This document shows, one piece after another, positions 18,578 through 28,757 of a stretch of 64,000 nt of DNA. The stretch's first letter is position 1; each line of letters starts with the position of its first letter. Both the position numbers and the translations under genes were made by a program. Origin of the DNA: an uncultured SAR116 cluster alpha proteobacterium (GTDB taxonomy: Bacteria > Pseudomonadota > Alphaproteobacteria > Puniceispirillales > Puniceispirillaceae); NCBI GenBank assembly GCA_902622515.1, contig CACNQE010000002.1, positions 62,001 to 126,000 of the forward strand, written 5' to 3'. The notes beneath the pieces were generated by a model that made no database searches, was not told the origin of the DNA, and worked only from the letters and a program-made list of their open reading frames with translations.

Positions 18578-21500
18578 ACCGCCTACTAAGTCACAGAATA
18601 AGCTCTAATGGTGCAGTAATTGATAGGCAAAAACTCGTTCACTTTGAATTTGATCAAAAAAAATACACCGGTTATGAGGGAGACACCCTCGCATCTGCTT
18701 TACTTGCCCATGGAATACATCTTGTTGGAAGGTCTTTTAAATATCATCGACCCCGCGGCATATTTGGCAGTGGTAGCGAAGAACCAAATGCCCTTGTTAG
18801 ACTTATTGGTGATAAATCTTCAGAACCCAACTTAAGAGCAACTCAAATAGAAATATATGATGGTCTAATTGCTGAATCTCAAAATCGATTTCCAAGCCTT
18901 AAAATTGACTTTTTGTCTATAAACAATGTATTTAGAAGATTTTTTCCAGCTGGCTTTTATTACAAAACCTTTATGTGGCCAGCTTCCTTTTGGATGTTTT
19001 ATGAAAAATTAATTCGCAAAGCGGCCGGTCTGGGAAAACTATCCAAGAAATATCATAGGCCTGAAAGATATGAGCATAAATATGCTCATTGCGATTTATT
19101 GGTAGTTGGCAGCGGTGCTGCTGGCCTACAAACAGCTATAATAGCAGCAAAATCAGGTGCTAGGGTGGTTATCGCTGATGAGCAACATAGATTTGGTGGC
19201 TGGCTTCTTACAGACAATGATTTTAATATAAACCAGATACCAGCCGCTAGTTGGGTACATGAAACTGTCAAAAACCTGCAATCAGCGCCAAATGTTACTT
19301 GTTTAAGTAGAACAACAGTATCTTCTATGATGGATGATAATTTTGTTATTATGGCTGAACGCGTTACAGAGCATTTGGGCAAAAAAGATATGCTTCTCCC
19401 AAAACAACGCCTATGGAAGTTGAGAGCATCAAAAGTTATTCTGGCAACAGGTGCAATAGAACGTCCCCTTGTTTTTTCGGGGAATGACCTGCCAGGAATT
19501 ATGCTCTCGTCTGCAATTCGAACTTATATAAATAGATATGATGTTCTTTCTGGCAGGAGGGCAATTATTTTTACTAATAATGATGATGCATATTTTACTG
19601 CACTTGCTATTCATAAAGCAGGCGGATTTGTCAGATGTATTGTAGATTTAAGAGTCAATCCGAAATCGCAGATTATTACAAAAGTCCGTAAAATCGGGAT
19701 TAATATACTCGCAGGTCATGCCGTTATAGCCGCTCATGGCTTACGCCATATAGCCTCTGTTGATATCGCTAAATATAATAGCGGTAAACAGGCACCAACA
19801 TCAAGCATCCTTCACATGGATTGCAATCTTCTAGCAATGTCAGGCGGTTTAAACCCAGTTGTACATTTGCATTCTCAGCGTAAAGGAAAACTTGTCTGGG
19901 ATGAGAGAACCTCATGTTATCGACCCGATAATAAATCTGATGAATGGGTTTCAGTTGGCGCTGCTAATGGAACTTTTGAGCTCGAAAGAATTTTTATTGA
20001 AGCAACAAAAATAGCATCAACCACGATAATGAAACTTGCAAAAGAAAATAATAAAATTAAAACAAAGGAACTGGTAACAGTTCCACAAATAGATAAAGAT
20101 AAACAAAATTGGACACCGCTCCCTACATGGCTAATACAAGCAGGTCAACCACATGTTTCTGACAAAACCGCGTTTGTTGATTTTCAAAATGACTCTACTG
20201 CCGCTGACATAAAACTTGCAGTCAAAGAGGGGTATTCATCTGTTGAACATGTAAAACGATACACCACAACAGGCATGGCAACAGACCAAGGGAAGACCTC
20301 TAACATCAATGCCATCGGTATCCTTGCAAGTTGTCTCAACAAGTCTATTGCCGAAACTGGTGTAACTACTTTTCGGCCACCTTATACCCCAGTAAGCCTT
20401 GGTGCAATTGCAGGCCGGAACATTGGTGGTTTATTTGACCCGGTTCGGAAAACTAGAATGCATAGTTGGCACCAGTCTAATGGAGCAAAATTTGAACATG
20501 TTGGGCAATGGATGCGTGCTTGGTATTACCCAAGAGATGGAGAGAGTTTTCAACAGGCTGTGAATCGTGAAGTATATGCAACAAGACATTATGCAGGGCT
20601 ACTTGACGCGTCAACACTTGGAAAAATTGAGGTTAAAGGACCTGACTCAGCAGAATTTTTAAACAGAGTTTACACAAATAACTTTGCCGATCTGCCAATA
20701 GGTAAGGCTAGATACGGCCTCATGTTAAAAGAAGATGGTATGGTATTTGATGATGGAGTTACTACACGTCTGGCAGAAGATCATTTTTATATGACAACAA
20801 CAACAGGTGGTGCTGCTGGAGTACTTTCCTGGCTTGAAGAGCTTCTGCAGACAGAATGGCTAGATTTAAGAGTTTATCTAACTTCTGTTACAGAACAATG
20901 GTCTGTTGCCTCGCTATCTGGACCAAACTCACGTTCAATTCTTACTGCGTGCATGAGTGAGAATAAGAATATAACAGATGATTTCCCTTTTATGACAATG
21001 AAAAAAAGTTTTATTGCAGGAATACCTGCTCGCATTTTTAGAATATCATTTACAGGTGAAATGGCATTTGAAATAAACGTTCCTGCAAGATATGGAGCTG
21101 CCTTATGGTCGCATTTAATGAAAATTGGGAAAGAATTTAATCTAACCGCTTATGGGACTGAGGCAATGCATGTACTCAGAGCAGAAAAAGGATTTATTAT
21201 TGTAGGTCAGGAAACTGATGGCACTGTAACACCCCACGATCTGGATATGGGTTGGATTATTTCCAACAAAAAATCAGATTTTATTGGGAAGCGTGCATTA
21301 GAACGTAAATCAATGAATGAACCTCAAAGAAAACAATTAGTAGGTTTACTTACTGCAGACCCTTCAAAAGTAATTCCAGAAGGCGCACATGCTGTTTTAG
21401 ATCCAAACCAGGAAATGCCTATGGAAATGTTAGGACATATATCTTCATCATATTATTCACCAAATCTCAAACACTCAATCGCATTGGCTCTCCTCAAAGG

Positions 21501-21621
21501 CGGCCTAAATAGAAAGGGTCAGACCGTTTACATACCCATGCTTGATGGGCAACAACCAATAGAAGCAAAGATTGTCGACCCGGTATTTTTCGATAAAAAA
21601 GGAGAAAGATTACGTGGTTGA
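18574..21621 (+). CDS. soxA: Sarcosine oxidase subunit alpha
   Basis: The 1015-residue alpha subunit binds NAD+ and tetrahydrofolate in the sarcosine oxidase complex. It starts with a ferredoxin-like domain (FEFDQKKYTGYEGDTLASALLA), has a Rossmann motif LLVVGSGAAGLQTA near 173-187, and ends with a GcvT/aminomethyltransferase-like half (about 600-1015) that binds the folate and captures the methylene carbon. Length and domain order are standard. It overlaps soxD by four bases and soxG by eight. Confidence 0.96.
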   Translation: MNRLLSHRISSNGAVIDRQKLVHFEFDQKKYTGYEGDTLASALLAHGIHLVGRSFKYHRPRGIFGSGSEEPNALVRLIGDKSSEPNLRATQIEIYDGLIAESQNRFPSLKIDFLSINNVFRRFFPAGFYYKTFMWPASFWMFYEKLIRKAAGLGKLSKKYHRPERYEHKYAHCDLLVVGSGAAGLQTAIIAAKSGARVVIADEQHRFGGWLLTDNDFNINQIPAASWVHETVKNLQSAPNVTCLSRTTVSSMMDDNFVIMAERVTEHLGKKDMLLPKQRLWKLRASKVILATGAIERPLVFSGNDLPGIMLSSAIRTYINRYDVLSGRRAIIFTNNDDAYFTALAIHKAGGFVRCIVDLRVNPKSQIITKVRKIGINILAGHAVIAAHGLRHIASVDIAKYNSGKQAPTSSILHMDCNLLAMSGGLNPVVHLHSQRKGKLVWDERTSCYRPDNKSDEWVSVGAANGTFELERIFIEATKIASTTIMKLAKENNKIKTKELVTVPQIDKDKQNWTPLPTWLIQAGQPHVSDKTAFVDFQNDSTAADIKLAVKEGYSSVEHVKRYTTTGMATDQGKTSNINAIGILASCLNKSIAETGVTTFRPPYTPVSLGAIAGRNIGGLFDPVRKTRMHSWHQSNGAKFEHVGQWMRAWYYPRDGESFQQAVNREVYATRHYAGLLDASTLGKIEVKGPDSAEFLNRVYTNNFADLPIGKARYGLMLKEDGMVFDDGVTTRLAEDHFYMTTTTGGAAGVLSWLEELLQTEWLDLRVYLTSVTEQWSVASLSGPNSRSILTACMSENKNITDDFPFMTMKKSFIAGIPARIFRISFTGEMAFEINVPARYGAALWSHLMKIGKEFNLTAYGTEAMHVLRAEKGFIIVGQETDGTVTPHDLDMGWIISNKKSDFIGKRALERKSMNEPQRKQLVGLLTADPSKVIPEGAHAVLDPNQEMPMEMLGHISSSYYSPNLKHSIALALLKGGLNRKGQTVYIPMLDGQQPIEAKIVDPVFFDKKGERLRG

Positions 21622-22231
21622 TACAATATCCAGAATAGTTGTTGGTTGTACCGCATTCAATGACAAAAAATTACCTATATTAAAAAAGCCTGAATCATTA
21701 AAGGCCCCATTAATTGAGTTATCTGAAATAAAACATTTGGGGAAACTTAATGTTCGTTGTGGTAAAAAAAATAGAGATGCGTTAGGTAAGCTAATCCATT
21801 GTAATCTTCCAATACAAATAAACCAAATAAATAGCAAGGCAGGTCGTTTTGCGATTAGTCTTGGACCAGATGAATATTTAATTTTGGCTGAGCCAGGCAG
21901 TGAAAACCAACTAGAAAAAACTTTAAATTCTAGTGATATTTCAAAATATATATCAGTTGTAAATGTGTCTGATGCTCTTTGTGCTATTCAAATTTCTGGG
22001 CCCAAGGTTCGAGATGTTCTATCTAAAGGGTGCGCTATAGATTTTCATCCTGATAGCTTTTACAAAAATAAGGCCGTACAATGCGACCTAGCACTCGCAA
22101 ATATTGTTTTAGTATGCTTAGAAGAAAATGAATTTATTTTTATCTGCAGAACTAGCTTTGCGGAGTATATTTTGGATTGGTTCATAGACGCTAGCTATGA
22201 ATATGGTATATTCGTAAGTGATGGTATCTGA
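21614..22231 (+). CDS. soxG: Sarcosine oxidase subunit gamma
   Basis: Fourth subunit of the heterotetrameric sarcosine oxidase, 205 residues, related to the GcvT fold. The segment ISLGPDEYLILAE and the VVNVSDALCAIQISGP stretch are typical for SoxG. The frame is open further upstream into soxA, but the best start is a GTG at 21614 with GGAGA eight bases ahead, giving an 8-base overlap with soxA. It ends 9 bases from the convergent mttB-family gene. Confidence 0.88.
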   Translation: MVDTISRIVVGCTAFNDKKLPILKKPESLKAPLIELSEIKHLGKLNVRCGKKNRDALGKLIHCNLPIQINQINSKAGRFAISLGPDEYLILAEPGSENQLEKTLNSSDISKYISVVNVSDALCAIQISGPKVRDVLSKGCAIDFHPDSFYKNKAVQCDLALANIVLVCLEENEFIFICRTSFAEYILDWFIDASYEYGIFVSDGI

Positions 22232-22240
22232 TTAATTAGG

Positions 22241-23788
22241 TTAAAAATCTGAGTCCGGCAAGGTCTCCTTTCTCTTCTCAATAAAACCTCGTAGCTCATC
22301 ATTTATTGCCATATCAATTTCTGGTTCCTGATAAGTATCAAGCATTTGCTTTGCTCGCGACCTTGCTCTTGATTCTGCCTCTTGTGAACCTTCAGAGGAC
22401 CACTGCTCATAAGTTGTATAGTCTGCAATTGAAGAACGCCAAAATGCTGTTTCAAAATTTGATTGTGTATGTTCAGAACCAAGAAAATGTTGCCCTGGTC
22501 CAACCTGCTTTAGCGAATCAAGTGCCATACCGTTCTTAGAGATATCAATTTCTGAAACAAGACTCCCCATCATCGTTAATTGGTCTGCATCTAAAATCAG
22601 TTTGGCAAAATCAGAAACTAAACCACCCTCAAGCCACCCCGCTGAATGCAATGCAAAATTTACACCCCCCATTACAGTAGGTAGGATGGTATGTGCTGAT
22701 TCGTATGCTGCCTGAGCATCGACTGACTTAGCCGCTGTGAGCGAGCCTCCGGACCTAAATGGCACACCAAGTCTCCGAGCAAGTTTTGCACATCCATATA
22801 ATACCTTCGCTGGTTCTGGAGTGCCAAACGTTGGCGCACCTGTCTGCATAGATATAGAGCTTGCAAAACTTCCAAAAATTACTGGCACACCTGGATTTAT
22901 AATTTGTGTTAAGGCTATTCCAGACATGGCTTCTGCTAAGATCTGCGTGAGAGTACCTGCAACAGAAACAGGAGACATGGCTCCAGCTAGAATAAAAGGT
23001 GATACAATACAAGCTTGTCCTGCTCGGGCATAGACCTTCAGTGCGCCTAGCATAGTATCATCCCATGTCATAGGAGAATTTGCATTTATCAAAGACACTA
23101 ATACACAATTATTTTTTACAAATTCATCACCAAATACTAGCCGAGCCATTTCCACACTATCTTCGGCTCTAGATGGTGCCGTAACGGAACCCATAAAAGG
23201 CTTATCTGAATACCTAATATGCGCATAAATCATTTCTAGGTGACGCTTTGTTACAGGTAAATCAACTGGTTCGCAAAGGGTACCTCCAGAATGATGGAGT
23301 CCCGGCAGCATGTAGACTAATTTTACCATATTTATGAAATCATCTATTTCTGCATATCTTCTCTCTCCATCAAGACCACGTATAAAAGGTGGGCCATAGA
23401 CGGGAGCAAAAACAATTTTATCTCCACCTATTTCAACAGATTTTAAGGGGTTTCTTGCAAATTGGGTAAATTGAGATGGTGCCGTTGAAGCTAATTTGCG
23501 GGCTAATCCCTTTGGAAATCTTACACGTGTGCCATCAACATCACAACCGGCATCTCGGAGTAAATTCAAAACCTCCTGATCATCTCGAAATTCAATACCT
23601 ATTTCATTTAATACCAAATCAGCATTTACTTCTATTAGCTCTGCTGCTTCATTGTGCAAAACATCAATTGGGGGAATTTTACGCGTAATATAAGCCTGAA
23701 CCTCTTGCTGGCTATTCCCACGAGCCATTCTCCTTGCCGCACGGCCTCCACTTCGCCTGATACGTTTATCGCTTTCATTTTTCGTCAT
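22241..23788 (-). CDS. MttB-superfamily quaternary amine:corrinoid methyltransferase, non-pyrrolysine type
   Basis: A 515-residue member of the trimethylamine methyltransferase (MttB) superfamily. The frame has no internal UAG, so it lacks pyrrolysine and belongs with the members that demethylate quaternary amines, of which the glycine betaine enzyme MtgB and the proline betaine and carnitine enzymes are known. These pass a methyl group to Co(I) on a small corrinoid protein; a suitable one is encoded at 50932-51633. GGAAG before the ATG fits the start. It follows the dimethylglycine dehydrogenase-like gene by 15 bases, and the sox operon faces it, which makes glycine betaine the best substrate guess. 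The substrate is inference; the family is firm. Confidence 0.9.
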   Translation of the reverse strand: MTKNESDKRIRRSGGRAARRMARGNSQQEVQAYITRKIPPIDVLHNEAAELIEVNADLVLNEIGIEFRDDQEVLNLLRDAGCDVDGTRVRFPKGLARKLASTAPSQFTQFARNPLKSVEIGGDKIVFAPVYGPPFIRGLDGERRYAEIDDFINMVKLVYMLPGLHHSGGTLCEPVDLPVTKRHLEMIYAHIRYSDKPFMGSVTAPSRAEDSVEMARLVFGDEFVKNNCVLVSLINANSPMTWDDTMLGALKVYARAGQACIVSPFILAGAMSPVSVAGTLTQILAEAMSGIALTQIINPGVPVIFGSFASSISMQTGAPTFGTPEPAKVLYGCAKLARRLGVPFRSGGSLTAAKSVDAQAAYESAHTILPTVMGGVNFALHSAGWLEGGLVSDFAKLILDADQLTMMGSLVSEIDISKNGMALDSLKQVGPGQHFLGSEHTQSNFETAFWRSSIADYTTYEQWSSEGSQEAESRARSRAKQMLDTYQEPEIDMAINDELRGFIEKRKETLPDSDF

Positions 23789-23803
23789 AAAATCTTCCTA
23801 TTT

Positions 23804-26239
23804 TTAGGCTCTTAGTCTAGCATTTTTTGGATCAAATGGACTCTCTTGAATTACCTCTGCCAAATAGTTTTTACCTAAGATATCAATTTCTAAGTTCATT
23901 CCGATGTCAGCGTAATCTGGGTCAACCATTGCTAAGGCAATAGAAAATCCAACTCTAAATCCATATCCACCAGATGTAGCACGACCAATTAGCTTCCCGT
24001 TATTATAAATAGGATTACCACCTATAGCATCTGCATCCTTCGTATCCTTAACATGAAGAGTCACAAATTGATTTTGGTGTCCTTTTTCCTTGTGTGAAAT
24101 TAAACCCTCACGACCAATAAAATCATTTTTTTGAAGGTCAATAAATTTACCAAGACCAGTCTCATAAGCAGAATATTCAATGCTCATTTCGGTACCTACC
24201 ATACGATATGATTTTTCTAGCCGCATCATATCCATTGCCCTGATGCCAAACGGCCTCAAGTTTAAATCTTCCCCTGCAGAAAACAAAATATCGAAAATAT
24301 GGTTTTGATACTCTATCGGATGATGCAATTCCCAACCCAATTCGCCCACAAAATTTACCCTAGCTGCAATTGTAGGTGCATATCCTATATCGACCTTCTT
24401 TGCGGTGAGCCATTTAAATGCATCATTTGACATATTAGTTTCTGTAACCCGCTGTAACAGTGCTCGCGATTTAGGCCCAGAGACCACCAACACACCCATA
24501 CTATTTGTAAGATCAGTAAATTGAACGGTTCCATCGATTGGCATTCTTTTTTTAAGCCAATCATGGTCCAGTCTCTGAGATGCACCTGCTGAAACCAAAT
24601 AAAAACTATCATCTTTTTCTTTCATAATTGTAAATTCTGAATGTACCCCTCCCCCTTTGGATAGGGAATGTGCTAAAATTATCCGACCATTATTTTTTGG
24701 AAGTTTATTAGCAACCATTTTGTTAAGAAATACCTCAGCACCAGAGCCAGAAATACGACATTTACCAAATGCTGACATATCAAGCACGCCAACGTTTTCT
24801 GTCACATGCATAACTTCATTCCCTACATGTTCAAACCATGTAGAACGTCTAAAGGACCAGTCATCTTCTTGGGGAATTCCGTCTGGAGCAAACCAATTAG
24901 CACGCTCCCATCCAAACTTCTGACCAAAAACAGCACCTTTTGCTTTGAGTCTTTCATAACATGGAGCAGTCCGAAGCGGCCTACCTGCAGGTCGTTCTTC
25001 ATCTGGGAAATGCGTTACAAACACATGTGAATAGGCTTCTTCATTTTTAACAGTAAGATAACTTTTAGTTGCATAATCTCCAAATCTTCGTGGCTCAACA
25101 CCATTCATATCTATAGTAGGTTCCCCCTCTACTATCCATTCTGCTAGCTGAAAACCAGCACCCCCAGCTGCTGTAATACCAAAACTATGCCCTTCGCTTA
25201 GCCAGAAATTAGGGATATCCCAAGCAGGTCCTACGATAGGACTTCCATCTGGTGTATATGCAATCGCCCCATTATAAACTTTTTTTACACCAACCTCTCC
25301 AAAGGCAGGAACACGCCGAATTGCTGACTCTATATGCGGCGTCAATCTCTCAAGATCTTCCTGGAATAACTCATATTCGCTATTATCACTTGGACCATTA
25401 AGATAACAAACTGGCGCTCCGACCTCATACGGACCAAGAATTAGGCCACCATTTTCTTCTCTCATATACCAAGATCCGTCTGACTCTCGAAGCACGCCCA
25501 TCTCAGGCATTCCCTTAGCCTGTCTCTCCAGTATTGCTGGATGTGGCTCAGTTACTATGTATTGATGTTCTACTGGTATAACAGGGATATCAAGACCAAC
25601 CATTGCACCTGTTTTACGAGCAAAATTACCAGTTGCGGAAACAATGTGTTCTGCAATTATTTCTCCATTATCTGTCTTTACACGCCATTCACCTGCAACT
25701 GTTCTTGAAATAGATAATACTGTCGTATTGCGGTTTATCTCTGCACCCAAATCTCTTGCACCCTTCGCTAATGCCTGGGTAAGATCTGCTGGCTGAATAT
25801 AACCATCTCCTGGGTTACGGATAGCACCAATCAGTCCATCTTTAACTGCTAACGGCCAAATTTCAATAACCTCCTCTGGTGTAAGCACTTCAACATCGAC
25901 ACCAATTGTACTCGCAACGCCGCGATATTGCATATATTCATCCATTCTATCTTGATTATCAGCAAGTCTAATATTAGAAACTTGTGACAAACCAGGATTT
26001 AGGCCAGTTTCTTCTTCTAAATTTTTGTAAAGTTCAAGTGCATATTTATGCAACTGACCGACAGAATATGACATGTTAAATAAAGGTAGCAAACCTGCTG
26101 CATGCCATGTTGAACCAGAGGTAAGCTCTTTGCGTTCAACTAATACACAATCGCTCCATCCTTTTTTCGCAAGATGATATAAAGTGCTTACTCCAACAAC
26201 ACCACCACCTATCACAACAACTCGTGCATGTGTTCTCAT
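23804..26239 (-). CDS. FAD-dependent dimethylglycine/sarcosine dehydrogenase-like protein with GcvT domain
   Basis: An 811-residue flavoprotein of the DMGDH/SARDH family, which removes a methyl group from dimethylglycine or sarcosine and hands it to tetrahydrofolate. The FAD motif VVVIGGGVVGVSTLYHL opens the protein; GSTWHAAGL contains H46, the usual covalent-flavin histidine. The DAO-type oxidase domain runs to about 400 and the folate-binding GcvT-like half from about 430 to the end. Because a separate sarcosine oxidase is encoded next door, dimethylglycine is the more likely substrate, but other N-methyl compounds are possible. It heads a two-gene operon with the mttB-family gene. Confidence 0.9.
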   Translation of the reverse strand: MRTHARVVVIGGGVVGVSTLYHLAKKGWSDCVLVERKELTSGSTWHAAGLLPLFNMSYSVGQLHKYALELYKNLEEETGLNPGLSQVSNIRLADNQDRMDEYMQYRGVASTIGVDVEVLTPEEVIEIWPLAVKDGLIGAIRNPGDGYIQPADLTQALAKGARDLGAEINRNTTVLSISRTVAGEWRVKTDNGEIIAEHIVSATGNFARKTGAMVGLDIPVIPVEHQYIVTEPHPAILERQAKGMPEMGVLRESDGSWYMREENGGLILGPYEVGAPVCYLNGPSDNSEYELFQEDLERLTPHIESAIRRVPAFGEVGVKKVYNGAIAYTPDGSPIVGPAWDIPNFWLSEGHSFGITAAGGAGFQLAEWIVEGEPTIDMNGVEPRRFGDYATKSYLTVKNEEAYSHVFVTHFPDEERPAGRPLRTAPCYERLKAKGAVFGQKFGWERANWFAPDGIPQEDDWSFRRSTWFEHVGNEVMHVTENVGVLDMSAFGKCRISGSGAEVFLNKMVANKLPKNNGRIILAHSLSKGGGVHSEFTIMKEKDDSFYLVSAGASQRLDHDWLKKRMPIDGTVQFTDLTNSMGVLVVSGPKSRALLQRVTETNMSNDAFKWLTAKKVDIGYAPTIAARVNFVGELGWELHHPIEYQNHIFDILFSAGEDLNLRPFGIRAMDMMRLEKSYRMVGTEMSIEYSAYETGLGKFIDLQKNDFIGREGLISHKEKGHQNQFVTLHVKDTKDADAIGGNPIYNNGKLIGRATSGGYGFRVGFSIALAMVDPDYADIGMNLEIDILGKNYLAEVIQESPFDPKNARLRA

Positions 26240-26315
26240 ACTGAAACCCCCCAGATGACCTTTTCTTACATTGAATTTTGACTGGCTCTTCGTTCTTTCT
26301 TGAATATAAGAATAA

Positions 26316-26329
26316 TCAATTTGAATTGA
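26316..26329. promoter_or_regulatory. Short dyad upstream of the dehydrogenase-mttB operon
   Basis: TCAATT-TG-AATTGA is a 6-bp dyad 77 bases before the dehydrogenase start on the minus strand. The place suits an operator, but the dyad is short and AT-rich, and it does not match the one before soxB well enough to claim one shared regulator. Confidence 0.18.
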
Positions 26330-26441
26330 CAGTAAACCGCTTCAATACGACCTTGAGTAACTTAAATCAGGCAAATAAATAATTGTGAGGTTTTCGTAAG
26401 CCTTATTTCAAAAGACAAACAAGTTAAAAAGACTAATCTTA

Positions 26442-27062
26442 TTAGGGGTTAAGACGAGTCGCTTTCCATTTATTATTGGCGTCTCGTTTTAATTGAAACC
26501 TATCGTGAAGTCTGTAAGCCCCATCGGCCCAGAATTCAATCTCTACGGGTTTAATAATAAATCCACCCCAATGACTGGGTCGAGGTACTATTTGATTTTC
26601 AAACTTTTTTTCATATTCGGTAACCCTTTGAGTTAATTCAGACCGAGTAGCAATAGGTCGTGATTGATAAGACGCCCATGCCCCAACCTGACTTCCCCTA
26701 GGCCTCGTTGCAAAATAAGCATTACTCGCTGACTCACTAATTTTATTTACTCCCCCAACTATGCGTACCTGTCGGCGCAATGATTTCCAATGCAAACATG
26801 CTGCTGCTTTTTTGGTGGCAAGAAGTTCTTGGCCCTTGCGACCTTCATAGTTGGTAAAAAAAACAAAACCATTTTCTGACCACTGTTTCAGTAAAACAAT
26901 ACGAACTGAAGGCAAACCATATTTATCAACAGATGCTAATGCCATAGCATCTGGGTCATTCAATTCAGATATTTCGGCTTCCTTAAACCAATCATCAAAT
27001 AGCTTAAACGGGTTTTTGTTTAAGGAATCATTGTGAAGAACACCCTTTTGTGAATTACTCAT
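26442..27062 (-). CDS. pdxH: Pyridoxamine 5'-phosphate oxidase
   Basis: FMN enzyme that makes pyridoxal 5'-phosphate from pyridoxine or pyridoxamine 5'-phosphate. The 206-residue length is standard. Family segments include NPFKLFDDWFKEA near the start, SVRIVLLKQW, FFTNYEGRKGQEL, GAWASYQSRPI and the C-terminal WADGAYRLHDRF, ending in the usual RLNP. It is a single gene, divergent from the glycine-zipper protein gene. Confidence 0.96.
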   Translation of the reverse strand: MSNSQKGVLHNDSLNKNPFKLFDDWFKEAEISELNDPDAMALASVDKYGLPSVRIVLLKQWSENGFVFFTNYEGRKGQELLATKKAAACLHWKSLRRQVRIVGGVNKISESASNAYFATRPRGSQVGAWASYQSRPIATRSELTQRVTEYEKKFENQIVPRPSHWGGFIIKPVEIEFWADGAYRLHDRFQLKRDANNKWKATRLNP

Positions 27063-27227
27063 CTTTAAATCTCTGTTTTTAAGTAATTATTGATATATCT
27101 CTCTGACCTCATATATAGTTTTATATAGGTTCGTTTCAACAAATCTAACTTGAATTGCCTTACTATTGCCATAAACACGATGATACTTATATATAATAAG
27201 AGAATTGTGAACTACGGAGAAGTTTGT

Positions 27228-27779
27228 ATGATGAAGGCTATTTATTTTTCTTTGGCAATGTTACTTTTTCTAACCTCCGGGTCAGTTTATGCAACAACCT
27301 CTTCTGAAACTGTCGTGGGAGAGGTTATTAGTGTAATGGAACGAACCCGTGAAGTTATTAGACAAACCCCCGTCACAGAGCGAATTTGTGAAGATAGAGA
27401 TGTGCCTGTATATGGAAACAATGAACAACCAGCAAATGAACTTGGTTCTATGATAATTGGAGGAATTATTGGCTCTGCCATTGGAAATAAATTTTCAGAC
27501 TCCGATGGGGCTGGTGCCGCGGGCACTGTTGCAGGAGCTATCCTTGGAAAAGAGACAGCAAACCAAGCCAACGAAAAAAACAAAGAAATAGTAGGATACA
27601 ATCGAACTCGGTCGTGTGAAGATATTACAACCGTTACTCAACAAACAATTCAAGAAGTTGTTGGATATCGTCTTACGATTAGTGTTGAAGGCAAAATCAT
27701 TGATATTAATACAGAAACCAAGTATCTTCCAGGAAGTCAGATTTCAGTTTTTAAAACGATAAGTTATTCTATCCAATAA
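27228..27779 (+). CDS. Exported glycine-zipper (2TM) domain protein
   Basis: A 183-residue exported protein of unknown function. MMKAIYFSLAMLLFLTSGSVYA is a good signal peptide, cut after YA (residue 22). Residues about 73-110 are glycine- and alanine-rich (GSMIIGGIIGSAIGN, then GAGAAGTVAGAILGK), the 2TM glycine-zipper pattern seen in SlyB/YcfJ-like outer-membrane-associated proteins; flanking CED-type segments with single cysteines could pair. The start at 27228 is chosen for GGAGA seven bases ahead and for the signal peptide; the open frame runs 26 codons further up. It is a single gene with a weak A/T hairpin after it. Confidence 0.82.
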   Translation: MMKAIYFSLAMLLFLTSGSVYATTSSETVVGEVISVMERTREVIRQTPVTERICEDRDVPVYGNNEQPANELGSMIIGGIIGSAIGNKFSDSDGAGAAGTVAGAILGKETANQANEKNKEIVGYNRTRSCEDITTVTQQTIQEVVGYRLTISVEGKIIDINTETKYLPGSQISVFKTISYSIQ

Positions 27780-27783
27780 ATTT

Positions 27784-27800
27784 AATAGAAACTATTTTTT
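27784..27800 (+). terminator. Weak hairpin plus T-run after the glycine-zipper gene
   Basis: AATAG-AAA-CTATT, followed by four T residues, starts four bases after the stop codon. The stem is only five pairs and AT-rich, so termination would be inefficient, but the form and place are right. Confidence 0.3.
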
Positions 27801-27932
27801 ATATATTTATTGTGACGTGGTATATGGTTTTAATGAAGAAAAAGAATTATATAATAATAAAAAATAAAAAATGTAGATTTATTTTTACACTTTTGCGATT
27901 TTTGTTCCTTAAAATAGATTTTGGTAAAAGTA

Positions 27933-28757
27933 ATGGATAATAAAAACGGTTTGTTAGCTGGTAAAAAAGGTCTCATTATGGGCGTTGCAAATAATCGCTC
28001 AATTGCTTGGGGAATTGCAAAAGCAGTTGCTGACGAAGGAGCAGACCTTGCCTTCACGTATCAAGGAGATGCCCTAAAAAAAAGAGTTGAACCGCTAGCA
28101 AATTCAGTTGGCAGTTATATTTCTCTCAACTGTGATGTGACTAGCGATGAATCTATGGATGAAGTATTTTCAAAGTTAAAAAATGAATGGGGAAATCTTG
28201 ATTTTTTTGTTCATGCCATTGCTTATTCCGATAAAGAAGAACTAACTGGTTTATATCTCGACACTAGTCGTGAAAACTTCAATCGTACAATGGACATTTC
28301 TGTTTATTCTTTTACTGCCTTGGCAAAACGTGCTGCAGAAATGATGAATGATGGGGGTTCAATGCTCACTCTCACTTATTATGGCTCTGAACGTGTTATG
28401 CCGCATTATAATGTAATGGGTGTTGCTAAAGCAGCACTAGAGGCATCCGTTCGATATCTGGCAGTTGACCTCGGGGGTCGCAACATAAGAGTAAATGGAT
28501 TGTCTGCAGGCCCAATGAAAACATTGGCAGCGTCAGGAATTGGAGATTTTCGTTACATACTAAAATGGAATGAATATAACTCGCCTTTAAAACGCAATGT
28601 GACCTTAGATGACGTTGGGGGTGCTGGCCTATATCTTTTATCGCCTCTTTCCTCAGGAGTTTCTGGGGAAACCCATCATGTAGATTGTGGATACCACGTG
28701 GTCGGCATGAAAGCTGTAGATGCACCAGATATTTCTGTTGTAAAATCTAATGACTGA
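27933..28757 (+). CDS. fabI: Enoyl-[acyl-carrier-protein] reductase (NADH) FabI
   Basis: Last reduction step of each fatty acid elongation cycle. The 274-residue protein is a short-chain dehydrogenase with the FabI-type cofactor segment [13 protein letters not shown] and catalytic Y149/Y159 and K166, matching Y146/Y156/K163 of the E. coli enzyme. The preferred start is the ATG at 27933; a TTG four codons earlier is also in frame. It overlaps aroC by 8 bases, so the two are one operon. Confidence 0.96.
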   Translation: MDNKNGLLAGKKGLIMGVANNRSIAWGIAKAVADEGADLAFTYQGDALKKRVEPLANSVGSYISLNCDVTSDESMDEVFSKLKNEWGNLDFFVHAIAYSDKEELTGLYLDTSRENFNRTMDISVYSFTALAKRAAEMMNDGGSMLTLTYYGSERVMPHYNVMGVAKAALEASVRYLAVDLGGRNIRVNGLSAGPMKTLAASGIGDFRYILKWNEYNSPLKRNVTLDDVGGAGLYLLSPLSSGVSGETHHVDCGYHVVGMKAVDAPDISVVKSND

